DNA of 64,000 bases, from assembly GCA_035967975.1 (NCBI GenBank), contig JAWQFQ010000014.1:1-64000 (forward strand), written 5' to 3'. The notes under the pieces were generated by a model. The model made no database searches, was not told where the DNA came from, and saw only the letters and a list, made by a program, of their open reading frames with translations. Source of the stretch: Scytonema sp035967975. GTDB lineage: Bacteria; Cyanobacteriota; Cyanobacteriia; Cyanobacteriales; Nostocaceae. This document shows positions 16,664 to 26,107 of this stretch, piece by piece. Numbering within the stretch: position 1 is the first letter of the stretch; every line of letters begins with the position of its first letter. Position numbers and translations under genes: made by a program.

Positions 16664-19258
16664 ATGATATTAGGCAGGGGAAAGATTTTTTGGCTCAAGC
16701 TATCGCGACGGATTTTACAACCCAAACGCCAAGCTATTCTTCAGGCATGCTTAATTGGTTTAGTTTCAGCATTATCTGCCGTATTGTTTAAAACAGGCGT
16801 AGGCGCTTTGGGTGGATGGCGAGTTCATACAACGCATCTACTACCAGCTTGGGTGGTTCTACCAGTTGTTGGTTTGGGAGGTGGATTGCTATCAGGTTGG
16901 TTGGTGCAACAAGTGGCTCCAGAAGCCTATGGTAGTGGTATTCCACAGGTTAAGGCTGTACTTGCAAAAGTGCCAATGGCGTTGGATTTGCGGGTAGCTG
17001 TGGTAAAACTGTTGGGAGGTATTTTAGCCATAGGTTCGGGTTTACCTCTAGGTCGGGAAGGTCCGACAGTACAAGCAGGAGCTGCATTAGCCAATTTTCT
17101 CAGTCGCACCTTTCCAACTTCACCAGATTACCGCCGTCAAATGATTGCGGCTGGTGCTGGTGCTGGATTGGCTGCAGCTTTTAATGCACCTATTGCGGGT
17201 GTTTTGTTTGTTGTGGAAGAACTTCTTCAAGATGTCTCTAGCCTCACATTAGGAACAGCAATCCTCGCTTCTTTTATTGGTGCTGTGGTTTCACGGTGGT
17301 TGGGAGGACATAGTTTTTCTCCAGAATTAAACACGTTGCAAACCAACTTTTCGCCTCAAGAAATTCCTTTTTACTTGATATTGGGAGTTTTAGCTGGGTT
17401 ATTGGGTTCACTGTTTAATCACGGAATTATTACTGCTCTGACGTTCAATCGTCGTTGGTTGCGGTTTGGATTACCTGTGAGAGTGGGTTTAGCTGGGCTT
17501 GTCTGCGGGATGGCGATCGCTCTTTTACCGGTTCCTTTTCGCGATAGTTCTGGGCTGAGAGAAACACTCACCGCAGGAGAACTGAGTACCCCGATAACAA
17601 TTATCGCTTTTATTGCTCAATTTATTCTCACCCTTGTTGCTTACAGTTCAGGAGCGCCTGGAGGGTTGTTTGCTCCTTCTCTACTCCTAGGAGCATCGTT
17701 GGGTTACTTGGTAGGGATTTGCGAACATAGTTTGTTGGGCTTGACTAGTCCCACAACTTATGCATTGGCAGGAATGGGGACGTTTTTTAGTGCAGCCGTC
17801 AGAGTCCCCGTGACGGCGATCGTCATTGTTTTTGAAATGACGACTGACTTTAATTTAGTCTTACCACTGATGATTGGTTCAGTTGTTGCGTATTTAGTTG
17901 GTGAAAAAGTAGCGCCTGGATCGCTCTACGATCGCCTCTTAGAGTGGAATGGGATTCATTTGGAAGAAACGCCAAGCACAACAGGGTTTTTAGCGCAATT
18001 GAGTGCAGCAGATGTCATGCAACGACGGGTGGAAACTGTCTCTAGCAAGATTAGCGTTGCGGAAGCGATGCAAGCGTTTTCCCACTCTCAACACCGTAAC
18101 TTTCCAGTCGTTGATGATGGTCGAGTTGTAGGAGTTATTACGCAGAAAGATATCGCCAATATTTCTTCTTTTTCATCGCCCGAAAATACTCTCATCTGCG
18201 AAATTATGACGCCTGAACCAATCACAGTGCGTCCAACAGATACACTCGCTTATGTTCTACACCTCCTCAACCGCCATAATCTCAACTGTTTACCAGTCAC
18301 AGAAAATAAAAGGTTAGTAGGAATTATTACACGTAGTGATATCATCCGCGTGGAAGCAGAACAACTGAGTGGCGATACTCAGCAAGTGGGACCAAAACCG
18401 GAAGCTTCCTATGTGATTCACATCACCCGTGCGCCTGCTACAGGAAGCGGACGGTTGCTCATACCACTTTCCCATCCTGAAACGGCTCACACTTTGCTGG
18501 AAATGGCAGCTGCTATTGCTAAAGAGCGCAATTATGAAATGGAATGCCTGCACGTTATTTTAGTGCCTCGCGATCGCAAACCAGCACAAACACCAGTAGA
18601 TACAACGAACAGTCACAATCTTTTATACCAAGCTGTGCAGCTAGGAAAAGAGCATAAGATTCCTGTTCATACGCAAATCAGAGTTGCCCATGATGTTGCT
18701 GGTGCCATCTTGGAGAGTATAAAAGAAAGACACATAGACTTAGTCTTGATGGGTTGGAAAGGAAATACTTCCTCTTCGGGTCGAATTTTCAGCCGAGTTG
18801 TGGACACCGTCATTCGCCAAGCCGCTTGTGATGTGGTTTTGGTAAGGTTAAATGGAAAAAGACTCTTTAACCGTTGGTTGGTACCAATAGCAGGTGGACC
18901 AAACTCCAGACAAGCCCTAAAACTGTTACCTGCTTTTACTTCTCTGAGTTCAAATCCTGAAGTCAAACTCTGTCAGGTTTTCTCATCTTCAGAATCTGTT
19001 CCTGACACAACTGTTTTAGAAAATTCCCTCCGCGTCCTTCAGCATCAAATCAACGGTCATGTCTGTGCAACTCCTGTTAGCGCTAATTCGGTTCCTGAAG
19101 CTGTTATCGAATGCGCTCAACAAGACCACAGTGACGTTATTGTTCTAGGAGCTAGCCGAGAAAAGCTTTTGCAACAGGTCATTCATGGCAATATTCCAGA
19201 GACAATTTCTCGTAAAAGCCATTGCACTGTTATATTAGTACGGAGTCCAATCGATTAA
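16664..19258 (+). CDS. ClC-type chloride channel/transporter with CBS pair and USP-like tail
   Basis: This is an 864-residue protein. The membrane ClC core (about 20-430) shows GSGIPQVK, GREGPTVQ with the gating glutamate, FNAPIAGVLFVVEE and the C-terminal FFSAAVRVPVTAIVIVFEMT. Two CBS domains follow (about 450-575: MQRRVETVSSKISVAEAMQAF and IMTPEPITVRPTDTLAYVL), which usually bind adenine nucleotides. The last 270 residues read as two universal-stress-protein-like halves (ending SHCTVILVRSPID). ClC-CBS-USP fusions occur in cyanobacteria. A role in chloride or ionic homeostasis under stress is inferred from the domains. The gene is monocistronic. Confidence 0.88.
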   Translation: MILGRGKIFWLKLSRRILQPKRQAILQACLIGLVSALSAVLFKTGVGALGGWRVHTTHLLPAWVVLPVVGLGGGLLSGWLVQQVAPEAYGSGIPQVKAVLAKVPMALDLRVAVVKLLGGILAIGSGLPLGREGPTVQAGAALANFLSRTFPTSPDYRRQMIAAGAGAGLAAAFNAPIAGVLFVVEELLQDVSSLTLGTAILASFIGAVVSRWLGGHSFSPELNTLQTNFSPQEIPFYLILGVLAGLLGSLFNHGIITALTFNRRWLRFGLPVRVGLAGLVCGMAIALLPVPFRDSSGLRETLTAGELSTPITIIAFIAQFILTLVAYSSGAPGGLFAPSLLLGASLGYLVGICEHSLLGLTSPTTYALAGMGTFFSAAVRVPVTAIVIVFEMTTDFNLVLPLMIGSVVAYLVGEKVAPGSLYDRLLEWNGIHLEETPSTTGFLAQLSAADVMQRRVETVSSKISVAEAMQAFSHSQHRNFPVVDDGRVVGVITQKDIANISSFSSPENTLICEIMTPEPITVRPTDTLAYVLHLLNRHNLNCLPVTENKRLVGIITRSDIIRVEAEQLSGDTQQVGPKPEASYVIHITRAPATGSGRLLIPLSHPETAHTLLEMAAAIAKERNYEMECLHVILVPRDRKPAQTPVDTTNSHNLLYQAVQLGKEHKIPVHTQIRVAHDVAGAILESIKERHIDLVLMGWKGNTSSSGRIFSRVVDTVIRQAACDVVLVRLNGKRLFNRWLVPIAGGPNSRQALKLLPAFTSLSSNPEVKLCQVFSSSESVPDTTVLENSLRVLQHQINGHVCATPVSANSVPEAVIECAQQDHSDVIVLGASREKLLQQVIHGNIPETISRKSHCTVILVRSPID

Positions 19259-19294
19259 CTATCGCCCATTACAACACTCACACGAGAACAATTC
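19259..19294 (+). repeat. 36-bp fragment of the Uma2 gene start (left copy)
   Basis: Thirty-six bp here are identical to 20257-20292 near the start of the Uma2 gene. The offset is 998 bp, so the two copies flank the DUF433/PIN-like pair. The right half of the GGTATCTC palindrome follows immediately (19294-19319). Confidence 0.85.
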
Positions 19295-19368
19295 GGTATC
19301 TTTGAGATACCGGGTTTCTGAGCTAAAGTAATATTAGGAGCAATTAATACCAACATCAGACCACGAAT

Positions 19369-19746
19369 ATGACTTCAACATCAAACGGACAATCGGCGAT
19401 CATTCGTACAGAACGTGGGCTGACGATCGCAGGCACAAGAGTAACGTTGTATGATTTGATGGACTACATCCATGCTGGCTATCCCCATTCGTTAATCCGC
19501 AATAAATTCCATATTACTGATGAACAATTTAGTACTGCCATATCATACATTCAGTCAAATTCTACTGAAGTGGAAGCAGAGTATCAAAGCGTTCTACAAC
19601 AGGCAGAAGAAGTTAGGCTCTACTGGGAAGAGCGCAATCGTGAACGGATTGCCCAGATTGCTCATACACCACCAAAACCAGGTCAGGAGGCAGCTTGGGA
19701 AAAACTTCAAGCACGAAAAGTCAAACGTGCTGAGTCAGGTCTATGA
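19369..19746 (+). CDS. DUF433-family antitoxin-like protein
   Basis: This 125-residue protein has the winged-helix-like DUF433 core GLTIAGTRVTLYDLMDYIHAGYPHSLIRNKF (about 18-48) and a charged C-terminal helix region. DUF433 proteins commonly precede a PIN-like DUF5615 partner as an antitoxin. Its stop overlaps the next start by 4 bp (ATGA at 19743-19746), so the pair is coupled. The pair is flanked by the 36-bp direct duplication. Confidence 0.78.
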   Translation: MTSTSNGQSAIIRTERGLTIAGTRVTLYDLMDYIHAGYPHSLIRNKFHITDEQFSTAISYIQSNSTEVEAEYQSVLQQAEEVRLYWEERNRERIAQIAHTPPKPGQEAAWEKLQARKVKRAESGL

Positions 19747-20135
19747 TTTTTCTCATTGACCATAATATTGAAGGGCAAGCCCTTGTTCTTTTTGGAAGCA
19801 TCACCACTGGAGGTTGGCTCGACTTACTACCAATTCGCTTCATAACCTTTGAAGAAGTTCAGTTGCCAATTAATAGCAATGACCGAATGGTTTGGCGATT
19901 TGCTCAACAGAATCGAATGATTCTGCTAACAGCTAATCGTAGTATGAAAGGAAAGGACTCATTGGAGCAAGTCATTCGTGAAGAAAGTTCATCAACTTCT
20001 CTGCCTGTAGTTACCTTTGGGAACATCGGTAAAATGGATGAGCGTAATTACAGAGAGCAATGTGTTGATCGCTTAATCGAAATTGTACTTTACATTGATA
20101 ACTATATGGGAGTGAGTCGGCTCTTTATTCCATAA
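19743..20135 (+). CDS. PIN-like (DUF5615-type) toxin candidate
   Basis: This 130-residue protein has an N-terminal FLIDHNIEGQAL with the first acidic residue of the PIN-like fold. A second acidic region lies at NSNDRMVWRFAQQNRMILLTANRS, where the classical DUF5615 form is an acidic residue followed by T-x-D. Here the third motif reads TANRS instead of TxDxDF, so catalytic competence is uncertain. Translational coupling to the DUF433 gene supports a toxin-antitoxin pair. The product is probably a ribonuclease-like protein. Confidence 0.6.
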   Translation: MIFLIDHNIEGQALVLFGSITTGGWLDLLPIRFITFEEVQLPINSNDRMVWRFAQQNRMILLTANRSMKGKDSLEQVIREESSSTSLPVVTFGNIGKMDERNYREQCVDRLIEIVLYIDNYMGVSRLFIP

Positions 20136-20222
20136 GGTATAAAATTGTAAATAAATTGGGTTTTTCTGGTCTTGTTGAGAATGCTGTAAGATGTCAGCTA
20201 TGATAAAACGTTATGGATAAAT

Positions 20223-20230
20223 GGGAGGTG
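20223..20230 (+). promoter_or_regulatory. Strong Shine-Dalgarno that sets the Uma2 start
   Basis: GGGAGGTG lies about 9 bp before ATG 20239. The upstream in-frame ATG at 20221 is itself part of this site, so 20239 is the true start. Confidence 0.75.
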
Positions 20231-20238
20231 AAACTGCT

Positions 20239-20802
20239 ATGACAACAGTGCTTAATCTATCGCCCATTACAACACTCACACGAGAACAATTCTATCGCTT
20301 GTGTTTGGCAAATCCGGAGCTACATCTCGAACGTTCAGTCAAAGGAGAATTAATTATTGTGACTCCTGTGGGTGGAGAAAGCGGAAATCGAGAAGCAAAT
20401 TTGATTGGAGATGTGATTATCTGGAACCGTCAAACCGGGCTGGGGGTTGTGTTTAGTTCTTCGACAGTGTTTAGTCTACCTGGTGGTGGCGATCGCTCGC
20501 CTGATGTAGCTTGGGTTGCTTTGGAGCGATGGCTGGCGCTGAGTCAGAAAGACCGGGATGGATTTCCACCTTTGTGTCCAGATTTTGTGATTGAGTTGCG
20601 CTCTCGCACCGATAAGCTGAAACCATTGCAAGAAAAAATGCAGGAGTATTTAGCTTGCGGATTACGTTTGGGTTGGTTGATAAATCCACAGAATTGTCAG
20701 GTAGAGATTTATCGCTTAGGACAACCTGTGGAGGTGGTAACAATGCCAGTAGAATTGTCAGGAGAGGAAGTCTTACCGGGGTTTAAGTTAGAGATAGGTT
20801 AA
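20239..20802 (+). CDS. Uma2-family (DUF820) PD-(D/E)XK nuclease-like protein
   Basis: This is a 187-residue protein from the start chosen on the Shine-Dalgarno. The restriction-endonuclease-like core includes RSPDVAWV (acidic motif), PDFVIELRSRTDKL (E-x-R/K) and EYLACGLRLGWLINPQ. Uma2 proteins are greatly amplified in cyanobacteria and their physiological role is not established. The 5' end of this gene is the source of the 36-bp copy at 19259-19294. A fragment of a PIN-like gene follows directly. Confidence 0.82.
   Translation: MTTVLNLSPITTLTREQFYRLCLANPELHLERSVKGELIIVTPVGGESGNREANLIGDVIIWNRQTGLGVVFSSSTVFSLPGGGDRSPDVAWVALERWLALSQKDRDGFPPLCPDFVIELRSRTDKLKPLQEKMQEYLACGLRLGWLINPQNCQVEIYRLGQPVEVVTMPVELSGEEVLPGFKLEIG
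20257..20292 (+). repeat. 36-bp duplication, right copy (inside the Uma2 gene)
   Basis: This segment is identical to 19259-19294. It covers codons 7-18 of the Uma2 gene. Confidence 0.85.
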
Positions 20803-20809
20803 GAAAATT

Positions 20810-20947
20810 AATACCAATTTAGTTGAACAAGGACAATTACACGCAGGTATTATTTTAGGACAACAAAATTATTTAATTGGCGAACAGATGCGTCGTATTT
20901 TACGATTAATGTGCATCAAGTTGAGTTGGGGAATCGAAAAGAACTAA
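20810..20947 (+). pseudogene. C-terminal remnant of a DUF5615 PIN-like gene
   Basis: The frame reads NTNLVEQGQLHAGIILGQQN and then LIGEQMRRILRLM before a stop at 20945-20947. I recognise HAGI(I/V) and the GEQMRRLLRL helix as the end of cyanobacterial DUF5615 PIN-like toxins. There is no start codon and no N-terminal catalytic part. It is probably debris of a second toxin gene. Confidence 0.5.
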
Positions 20948-21295
20948 CCGCAGATAAACGCACCCTCAACGCAGATAAATTTGTACTAGACATTTGGTGA
21001 ATAAAGATGTAAGGGCGTTGGCGGAGCCTTCTCCTACCGGAGACGCACTCGCGTTCGGTGGAGGGTACGGTCGAGAGCCCCTACCAACGCTTTCAGGATA
21101 TGTATATTTCATTTCTCCCTCTGCTAGTTAACAAAAATCTATCTTCTGACTGTTGAATATCAATTATCAAAAGTTAACACTAAATGTAAGTGTTTAGCTA
21201 TTCGCCGTCAGTCGTCAGCTTTAAAACTTATTTTCGAGTATTTTATAAGCGTTTGGTGTACCTTATTAAACATCACTATAATAAGGAAAAGTTTG
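20948..21295. other. Intergenic region upstream of the NADH dehydrogenase operon
   Basis: It contains the dispersed repeat 21009-21068 and then an AT-rich stretch with AAGGAAAAG at about 21282-21290 just before ATG 21296. No gene is seen. Confidence 0.45.
21009..21068 (-). repeat. GC-rich dispersed repeat, copy 2
   Basis: This is the reverse complement of the 1-60 copy, with a few substitutions around the GGTAGGAGAAGG section. It lies in the spacer between an Uma2/PIN remnant and the NDH-2 operon. Confidence 0.75.
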
Positions 21296-21550
21296 ATGCC
21301 GTTTACAAATCGCAAATTCCAACCGAAGTATAGATATATAGCTACAATTCAGGAAAACCCGCCAACTCCTGAAACTAAAAAAGATCCACTAATTGCAAAG
21401 GGTTTACAGATTGAACAATATATCGGGATTTTTGGTCTTGGGGTCGCCCTCATTGCTGCTATTGGTATTTTGAGCCGTAGAGTAGAATACGCTATTTTGT
21501 TCGCTATTGTTCTCAGTATTATCCTGATTGGTTTCTTTTTAACTATATAG
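21296..21550 (+). CDS. Small two-segment membrane protein upstream of NDH-2
   Basis: This 84-residue protein has a soluble N-terminal part (about 1-40) and two membrane segments (about 42-60 and 65-84). AAGGAAAAG precedes ATG 21296. The TTG directly before it is not needed. It ends 25 bp before the NADH dehydrogenase gene, so it is probably co-transcribed. It might help anchor that enzyme, which is inferred from position alone. No family is recognised. Confidence 0.65.
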   Translation: MPFTNRKFQPKYRYIATIQENPPTPETKKDPLIAKGLQIEQYIGIFGLGVALIAAIGILSRRVEYAILFAIVLSIILIGFFLTI

Positions 21551-21575
21551 GAAAGAGGTTGGAGAAAAATATTTT

Positions 21576-22949
21576 ATGAATAATCCAGTTTATCAAACAG
21601 TGATTGTAGGTGGTGGCTTTACCGGATTGTTTGCAGCGTTGTACCTTGCTCACAAACATTATCCTCGCTCTGTCATTTTGATTGATAAAAACGAACGCTT
21701 TTGCTTTAAGCCCTTATTGTATGAGTATTTTAGTGGGGAAATGGATTCCTATCAGGTTGTACCGCGTTTTGTAGATTTGCTGAAAGGTAGTGGTGTGATT
21801 TTTATTCAAGATACTGTGGAATCTATTGACCTACATCAACGAGAGGTTACATTAGCAAGTGGTACTCACTACAACTATAGTCATTTAGTCTTAGCTTTGG
21901 GTAGTGTTACTGGCTATTTTGGGGTTGAAGGTGCAAAGGAAAATGCTTTGCCTTTTTGGACGCAAAAAGATGCGATCGCAATTGATAACCATCTACGGGA
22001 CTGTTTGCAAAAAGCGATACAAACAGAAGACCCAGAAAGACGTCGTCAACTCCTGACAGTAGCGGTTGTTGGTGGTGGTCCTTCTGGTGTAGAAATGGCA
22101 GCTACTTTAGCCGATTTACTACCACACTGGTATGAAGGGTTGCAGGGTAATCCTCAAGAGGTGCGGGTTGTCCTGATTAACCACGGTCAAGAAATCCTGA
22201 AAGGTGATATTAACACTCATCTACGTGAAAGTGCTGAAGAAGCATTACAAAAACGCACTGTACCAATCGAGATGCTGATGGGAGCAGAAGCTACGGCTAT
22301 CTATCCCAATGCTCTTGAATACAAACGTGATGGGAAATCCGAGACATTACAAACCTGTACCACGATTTGGACAGCTGGTACTGCGACCCATCCTCTGATT
22401 AAAGATTTACCAGTTTCAAATGAAAACCGAGACAAGCATGGGCGATTAAAAGTCACAAAAACACTACAATTGCCGGATTTTCCAGAAGTTTTTGCAGGTG
22501 GAGACTGTGCAGCTGTAGAAGGGAATTCTTTACCGCCGACGGCTCAAGTCGCTTATCAACAAGGTTTTGCTATTGCTCAGAATTTGAGAGCGATCGCGTT
22601 GAGCAGTGAGCCTAGACCGGAAAGAATTAATATCAGAGGTACCCTACTAAAACTAGGTTTAAATGATGCCGTTGCCAATATTTATAATGTTTTTGAAGTC
22701 AAAGGTAAAGTCGGTCATTTAATCCGTCAAGGTACTTACTTAGAACTCTTACCAACACCGATGCATGACTTCAACGCCACTGTTGAATGGCTAGATGAAG
22801 AGATTTTCCACCGCCATATGGACCCTAATGATGTAGGCAAAAAAGTTGTGCAAGCAGTGGAAATTGCTGGTGGTGTCGCTGTCGGTGTTCTTGTTGCTAG
22901 AAAATTAATCCAAATGTTAGGAGATGACGATCATCATCAAAAAGCTTAA
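21576..22949 (+). CDS. Type II NADH dehydrogenase (NDH-2, Ndb-like)
   Basis: This is a 457-residue FAD-dependent oxidoreductase that passes electrons from NAD(P)H to quinone without proton pumping. The first dinucleotide-binding motif VIVGGGFTGLFAALYLA (about 10-26) binds FAD, and the second, VAVVGGGPSGVEMAATLADL (about 162-181), binds NAD(P)H. EVFAGGDCAAVEG (about 305-317) is the FAD-contact motif of the family. A C-terminal hydrophobic stretch IAGGVAVGVLVARKLIQML may touch the membrane. It follows the small membrane protein gene in an apparent operon. Confidence 0.87.
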   Translation: MNNPVYQTVIVGGGFTGLFAALYLAHKHYPRSVILIDKNERFCFKPLLYEYFSGEMDSYQVVPRFVDLLKGSGVIFIQDTVESIDLHQREVTLASGTHYNYSHLVLALGSVTGYFGVEGAKENALPFWTQKDAIAIDNHLRDCLQKAIQTEDPERRRQLLTVAVVGGGPSGVEMAATLADLLPHWYEGLQGNPQEVRVVLINHGQEILKGDINTHLRESAEEALQKRTVPIEMLMGAEATAIYPNALEYKRDGKSETLQTCTTIWTAGTATHPLIKDLPVSNENRDKHGRLKVTKTLQLPDFPEVFAGGDCAAVEGNSLPPTAQVAYQQGFAIAQNLRAIALSSEPRPERINIRGTLLKLGLNDAVANIYNVFEVKGKVGHLIRQGTYLELLPTPMHDFNATVEWLDEEIFHRHMDPNDVGKKVVQAVEIAGGVAVGVLVARKLIQMLGDDDHHQKA

Positions 22950-23000
22950 TAGTTCGCCAAACTAACTTTGCCGGGAAAACAATCGCTCTCGAAACCTGGT

Positions 23001-23127
23001 AAGTAGTCGTGCAAAATAAATTATCTAGTTAGGAGAGGCAATAGGCAATGGGCAATAGGCAATAGTACTCTCTTACAGCGATTTCAATCATCAGGAAAAA
23101 TAGATAAATATTTTTGCGTAGGTACTT
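23001..23127. mobile_element. 127-bp MITE-like element, copy 1
   Basis: The termini AAGTAGTCGTGCAAAATAAA... and the complement of the right end, AAGTACCTACGCAAAAATAT..., agree at about 20 of 27 bases. A second copy with the same left 30 bp and a diverged interior lies at 32133-32253. The interior carries GGCAATAGGCAATGGGC-type repeats. It is noncoding. Confidence 0.6.
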
Positions 23128-23163
23128 ATTAGGATTTGGATAATTGAGATTCTACAACTTGCC

Positions 23164-23224
23164 AGAAACCTGGTATCTTTGAGATACCGGGTTTCTAATT
23201 TTCAGTAAGCCCTACGTAGTATTG
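23164..23224. repeat. GAAACCCGG palindrome joined to a CAATACT-type right end
   Basis: The 33-bp palindrome (23164-23196) is followed by TAATTTTCAG...CTACGTAGTATTG. The right part matches the ends of the elements at 16320-16417 and 37100-37193. The left CAATACT end is missing, so it looks like a truncated copy. Confidence 0.6.
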
Positions 23225-23260
23225 TGTAACTAGGGCGCAAGATATCAGCTTAACCTTTTT

Positions 23261-25735
23261 TTAAGCTAAATGATGATGATGAAACAATGCGTATGCTAAA
23301 TGTTTGACACCATCAATAATCAATAGCAAGCCCAAAGAATATCCCCAAACTAAAGCAGCTAAATTAAATCCGATAGGTGCCATTAGTCCTAAACCGAAAA
23401 TCGCTACTAAAGTAGCTATGATTTGAGTTACAAAAACAGCTAATAGTAAAATCTTCGCTGGTTTTTTTGTCCAGAAAAGTTTTCTGGTGCGGGTGACAAA
23501 AATTGTTAAATGTCCGGCAACAGAAAGCTTTAAATACACTAAAGTCTGTAGCATCTGTGGACTCAGTTGTAATATCTCTTTTCCTATATATAAAATCCCA
23601 AAAGAACCAAAAACACTAGCAATTCCAATTAGGGTAGATACACCTAAGACAACGGGTAGATCCCAAGCGGCTGGGTGATTTCCGGGAATTGCTCTGTCGT
23701 AGGCGATCGCCAAAATTGCACCATCGTTCAGTAAAGCCAGCAAAACAATCATAATCGCTGTCATTGGATAAAAATTGAAAATTAAGATTGACAGCGTCAT
23801 AAATATTAAAACATCTATCGTTTCGGCAATCCGGTATAAAACATAACTGTACATCCGTTCAAAGATTTTGCGACTCTCTCTAACAGCATCAGCAATTACG
23901 GATAATCCCGGTGCTAATAAAACGATATCAGCAGCAGCACGGGCGGCATCTGTTGCCCCAGAAACAGCAATTCCGGCATCTGCTTTTTTCAAAGCAGGGG
24001 CATCGTTGACACCATCACCTGTCATACCAACAATATGACCTCGCTGTTGCAGGGCTTCTATGATGTAATATTTATGCTCAGGGAAAACCTGACCAAAGCC
24101 ATCAGCTTCCATAACAGCATCCGCCAATCTCGCCATTTGATGAGAGGGGCTTTCTCCTAAGAGTTTGGCATCAAGAATATTGCTACCTAAACCGAGTTGT
24201 TGACAAGTTTCTTTAGCGATCGCCACCTGATCCCCTGTAAGCATTTTAACTCCCACACCCAAGCGTTTTAAGTCTTGAATGACCAATTGAGAGTCACTGC
24301 GTGGTGGGTCAAATAGGGGTATAATCCCCAGAAATTGCCAATTCCCTTCAGCGTTAGTCCGAGCCACCCCTAACGCCCGAAAGCCCCGTTTAGCAAAGTC
24401 ATCAATAGTTTTGTTGACAGATTCCTCAATAGAAGAAGAGTGAGCATCAAGAGCTAAAATAACTTGAGGAGCTCCTTTACTAACTTTAAATTCTTGATGA
24501 TCGCCTGTAGAGATAGTAGCTTCTGTGCGTTTTATGACTGGATCGAAAGGCAAGAAACGAGTTACTTGATACCGAGTCAATAGTTGCCTATCTTTCAAGC
24601 CTTCCATGATTGCCCGATCTATTGGGTCTTCTTCAGCATTTTCCGAAGCCAGGGCTGCTGCTAAAATTACATCACTGGTGGTAAAATTATTAAAGTTAAC
24701 TGGTTCTCCTAAGGTCAATTGATTTAAAGTCAAAGTACCAGTTTTATCAGAGCAAAGGATGTCCATGCCAGCGATTTCCTCAATAGATTCCAAACGACTC
24801 ACAATTGCCTGTTTTTTCGCCAAAGCTTGGGAACCAATTGCCATTGTTGCTGATAAAACGGTAGGCATTGCTACCGGGATAGATGCCACAGTCAACACTA
24901 GAACAAATTTTAAGATATTAAGTATGCTATCGTGCCGATAAAGCCCCACAAATAGAATTAGCACCACCAACACTAAAGCGGTAGCAATTAAAAAATTACC
25001 AATTCTTAAGATAGTTTGCTGAAAATGGCTGTGGGTGATAGCAGTATCTACTAATTTGGCGGTTTTACCAAAAAATGTATTTGCACCTGTGGCATAAACC
25101 AGTCCATCAATTTCGCCACGCTTGAGAATTGAACCAGAATACACAACATCTCCTGGTTCTCGTGTCACTGGTAAGGATTCTCCCGTTAAAGCTGCCTGAT
25201 CGACTTCAATAGAGTCACCCTCCAGCAAACGCAAATCAGCGGGAAGAACATCTCCTATTCGCAGGCGAACAATGTCCCCCAGAACCAATTCCCGTGCTGG
25301 AATTGAGATGAACTGTCCTTCTCTCTTCACACGGGCATTCAAGGCAAGTTGGGCTTTGAGGGCAGCAATAGTATTTCCAGCTTCAAATTCTTCCCAAAAG
25401 CCAATTACACCATTCACAAGCAATAGAACTAAAATAATTCCAAAATCCACCCAATCCTGAACAATAGCAGATAGAATGACTGCCACTTCAATCATCCAAG
25501 GAATTGGTCCCCAAAAATGAGAGAAAAACTGTTGTAAAGCACTAATTTTTCTCTCTGCTAATTCATTATAACCATACCTCGAAAGACGACGTTGGGCTTC
25601 TTCATGGCTGAGTCCACTTTTTAAATCAACTCCTAGTTGAGACTGTAATTCTGATACGTTGAGATTTGCTAAATCTGCGTCAGCCATTTGAGAATTTTGG
25701 CGGTATGTACCAGAAGGAGGAAGCTTTGGTTTCAT
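23261..25735 (-). CDS. P3A-type (plasma-membrane H+-ATPase-like) P-type ATPase
   Basis: This 824-residue ion pump has actuator TGES (184-187), a phosphorylation site in CSDKTGTLTLNQ (Asp 330), nucleotide-binding KGAP and hinge MLTGDQ and MTGDGVNDAPALKKAD. It has about ten membrane segments. PVAMPTVLSATMAIG in segment 4 and the overall layout match the H+-ATPase subfamily rather than the Ca or heavy-metal types. It would expel protons or build a gradient at the cytoplasmic membrane. A His-rich C-terminus (LFHHHHLA) is present. Its divergent neighbour is the PepSY gene at 26108. Confidence 0.85.
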   Translation of the reverse strand: MKPKLPPSGTYRQNSQMADADLANLNVSELQSQLGVDLKSGLSHEEAQRRLSRYGYNELAERKISALQQFFSHFWGPIPWMIEVAVILSAIVQDWVDFGIILVLLLVNGVIGFWEEFEAGNTIAALKAQLALNARVKREGQFISIPARELVLGDIVRLRIGDVLPADLRLLEGDSIEVDQAALTGESLPVTREPGDVVYSGSILKRGEIDGLVYATGANTFFGKTAKLVDTAITHSHFQQTILRIGNFLIATALVLVVLILFVGLYRHDSILNILKFVLVLTVASIPVAMPTVLSATMAIGSQALAKKQAIVSRLESIEEIAGMDILCSDKTGTLTLNQLTLGEPVNFNNFTTSDVILAAALASENAEEDPIDRAIMEGLKDRQLLTRYQVTRFLPFDPVIKRTEATISTGDHQEFKVSKGAPQVILALDAHSSSIEESVNKTIDDFAKRGFRALGVARTNAEGNWQFLGIIPLFDPPRSDSQLVIQDLKRLGVGVKMLTGDQVAIAKETCQQLGLGSNILDAKLLGESPSHQMARLADAVMEADGFGQVFPEHKYYIIEALQQRGHIVGMTGDGVNDAPALKKADAGIAVSGATDAARAAADIVLLAPGLSVIADAVRESRKIFERMYSYVLYRIAETIDVLIFMTLSILIFNFYPMTAIMIVLLALLNDGAILAIAYDRAIPGNHPAAWDLPVVLGVSTLIGIASVFGSFGILYIGKEILQLSPQMLQTLVYLKLSVAGHLTIFVTRTRKLFWTKKPAKILLLAVFVTQIIATLVAIFGLGLMAPIGFNLAALVWGYSLGLLLIIDGVKHLAYALFHHHHLA

Positions 25736-26107
25736 AGTTTCTGACCTCCATCATCAAACAAAAGTACTAAGTCTATTTTAAATATATACCTATTTGAGTT
25801 GCAAAAACCTTGTCAGGACAGGCAATAGGCAATCTTGCTATAGGCAACCGAATTGTTTATAAATCATTTAGGATTGCTATATCTAGTTTATCTTACTAAA
25901 GTATTAGATAGATTTCATAAAAATTTCATTTTTTTATATTATCCTTGTTAAGTCTAATTTTTCAGCCCTGAGAAACCTGTATTCTTTATATTCTTATATA
26001 AAATCTCCCTTCAAAAATGAATGAACGTACAGTTAATCTTGACTATTTCTGAACCTTTATTACCTACCGTGAAAATACAAACCCAGAATTAAAGAGATGC
26101 TACAAGT
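25736..26107. other. Divergent promoter region of the P-type ATPase and PepSY genes
   Basis: This 372-bp region is AT-rich with a CAATAGGCAATC-type repeat near 25825-25850. AAAAATTTCATTTTTTTATA at about 25919-25940 recurs almost exactly at 36122-36141. No gene is seen. Confidence 0.4.

Noticed and set aside
16597..16791. Open frame overlapping the start of the ClC gene
   Set aside because: Out of frame with a strongly supported ClC start, and no domain.
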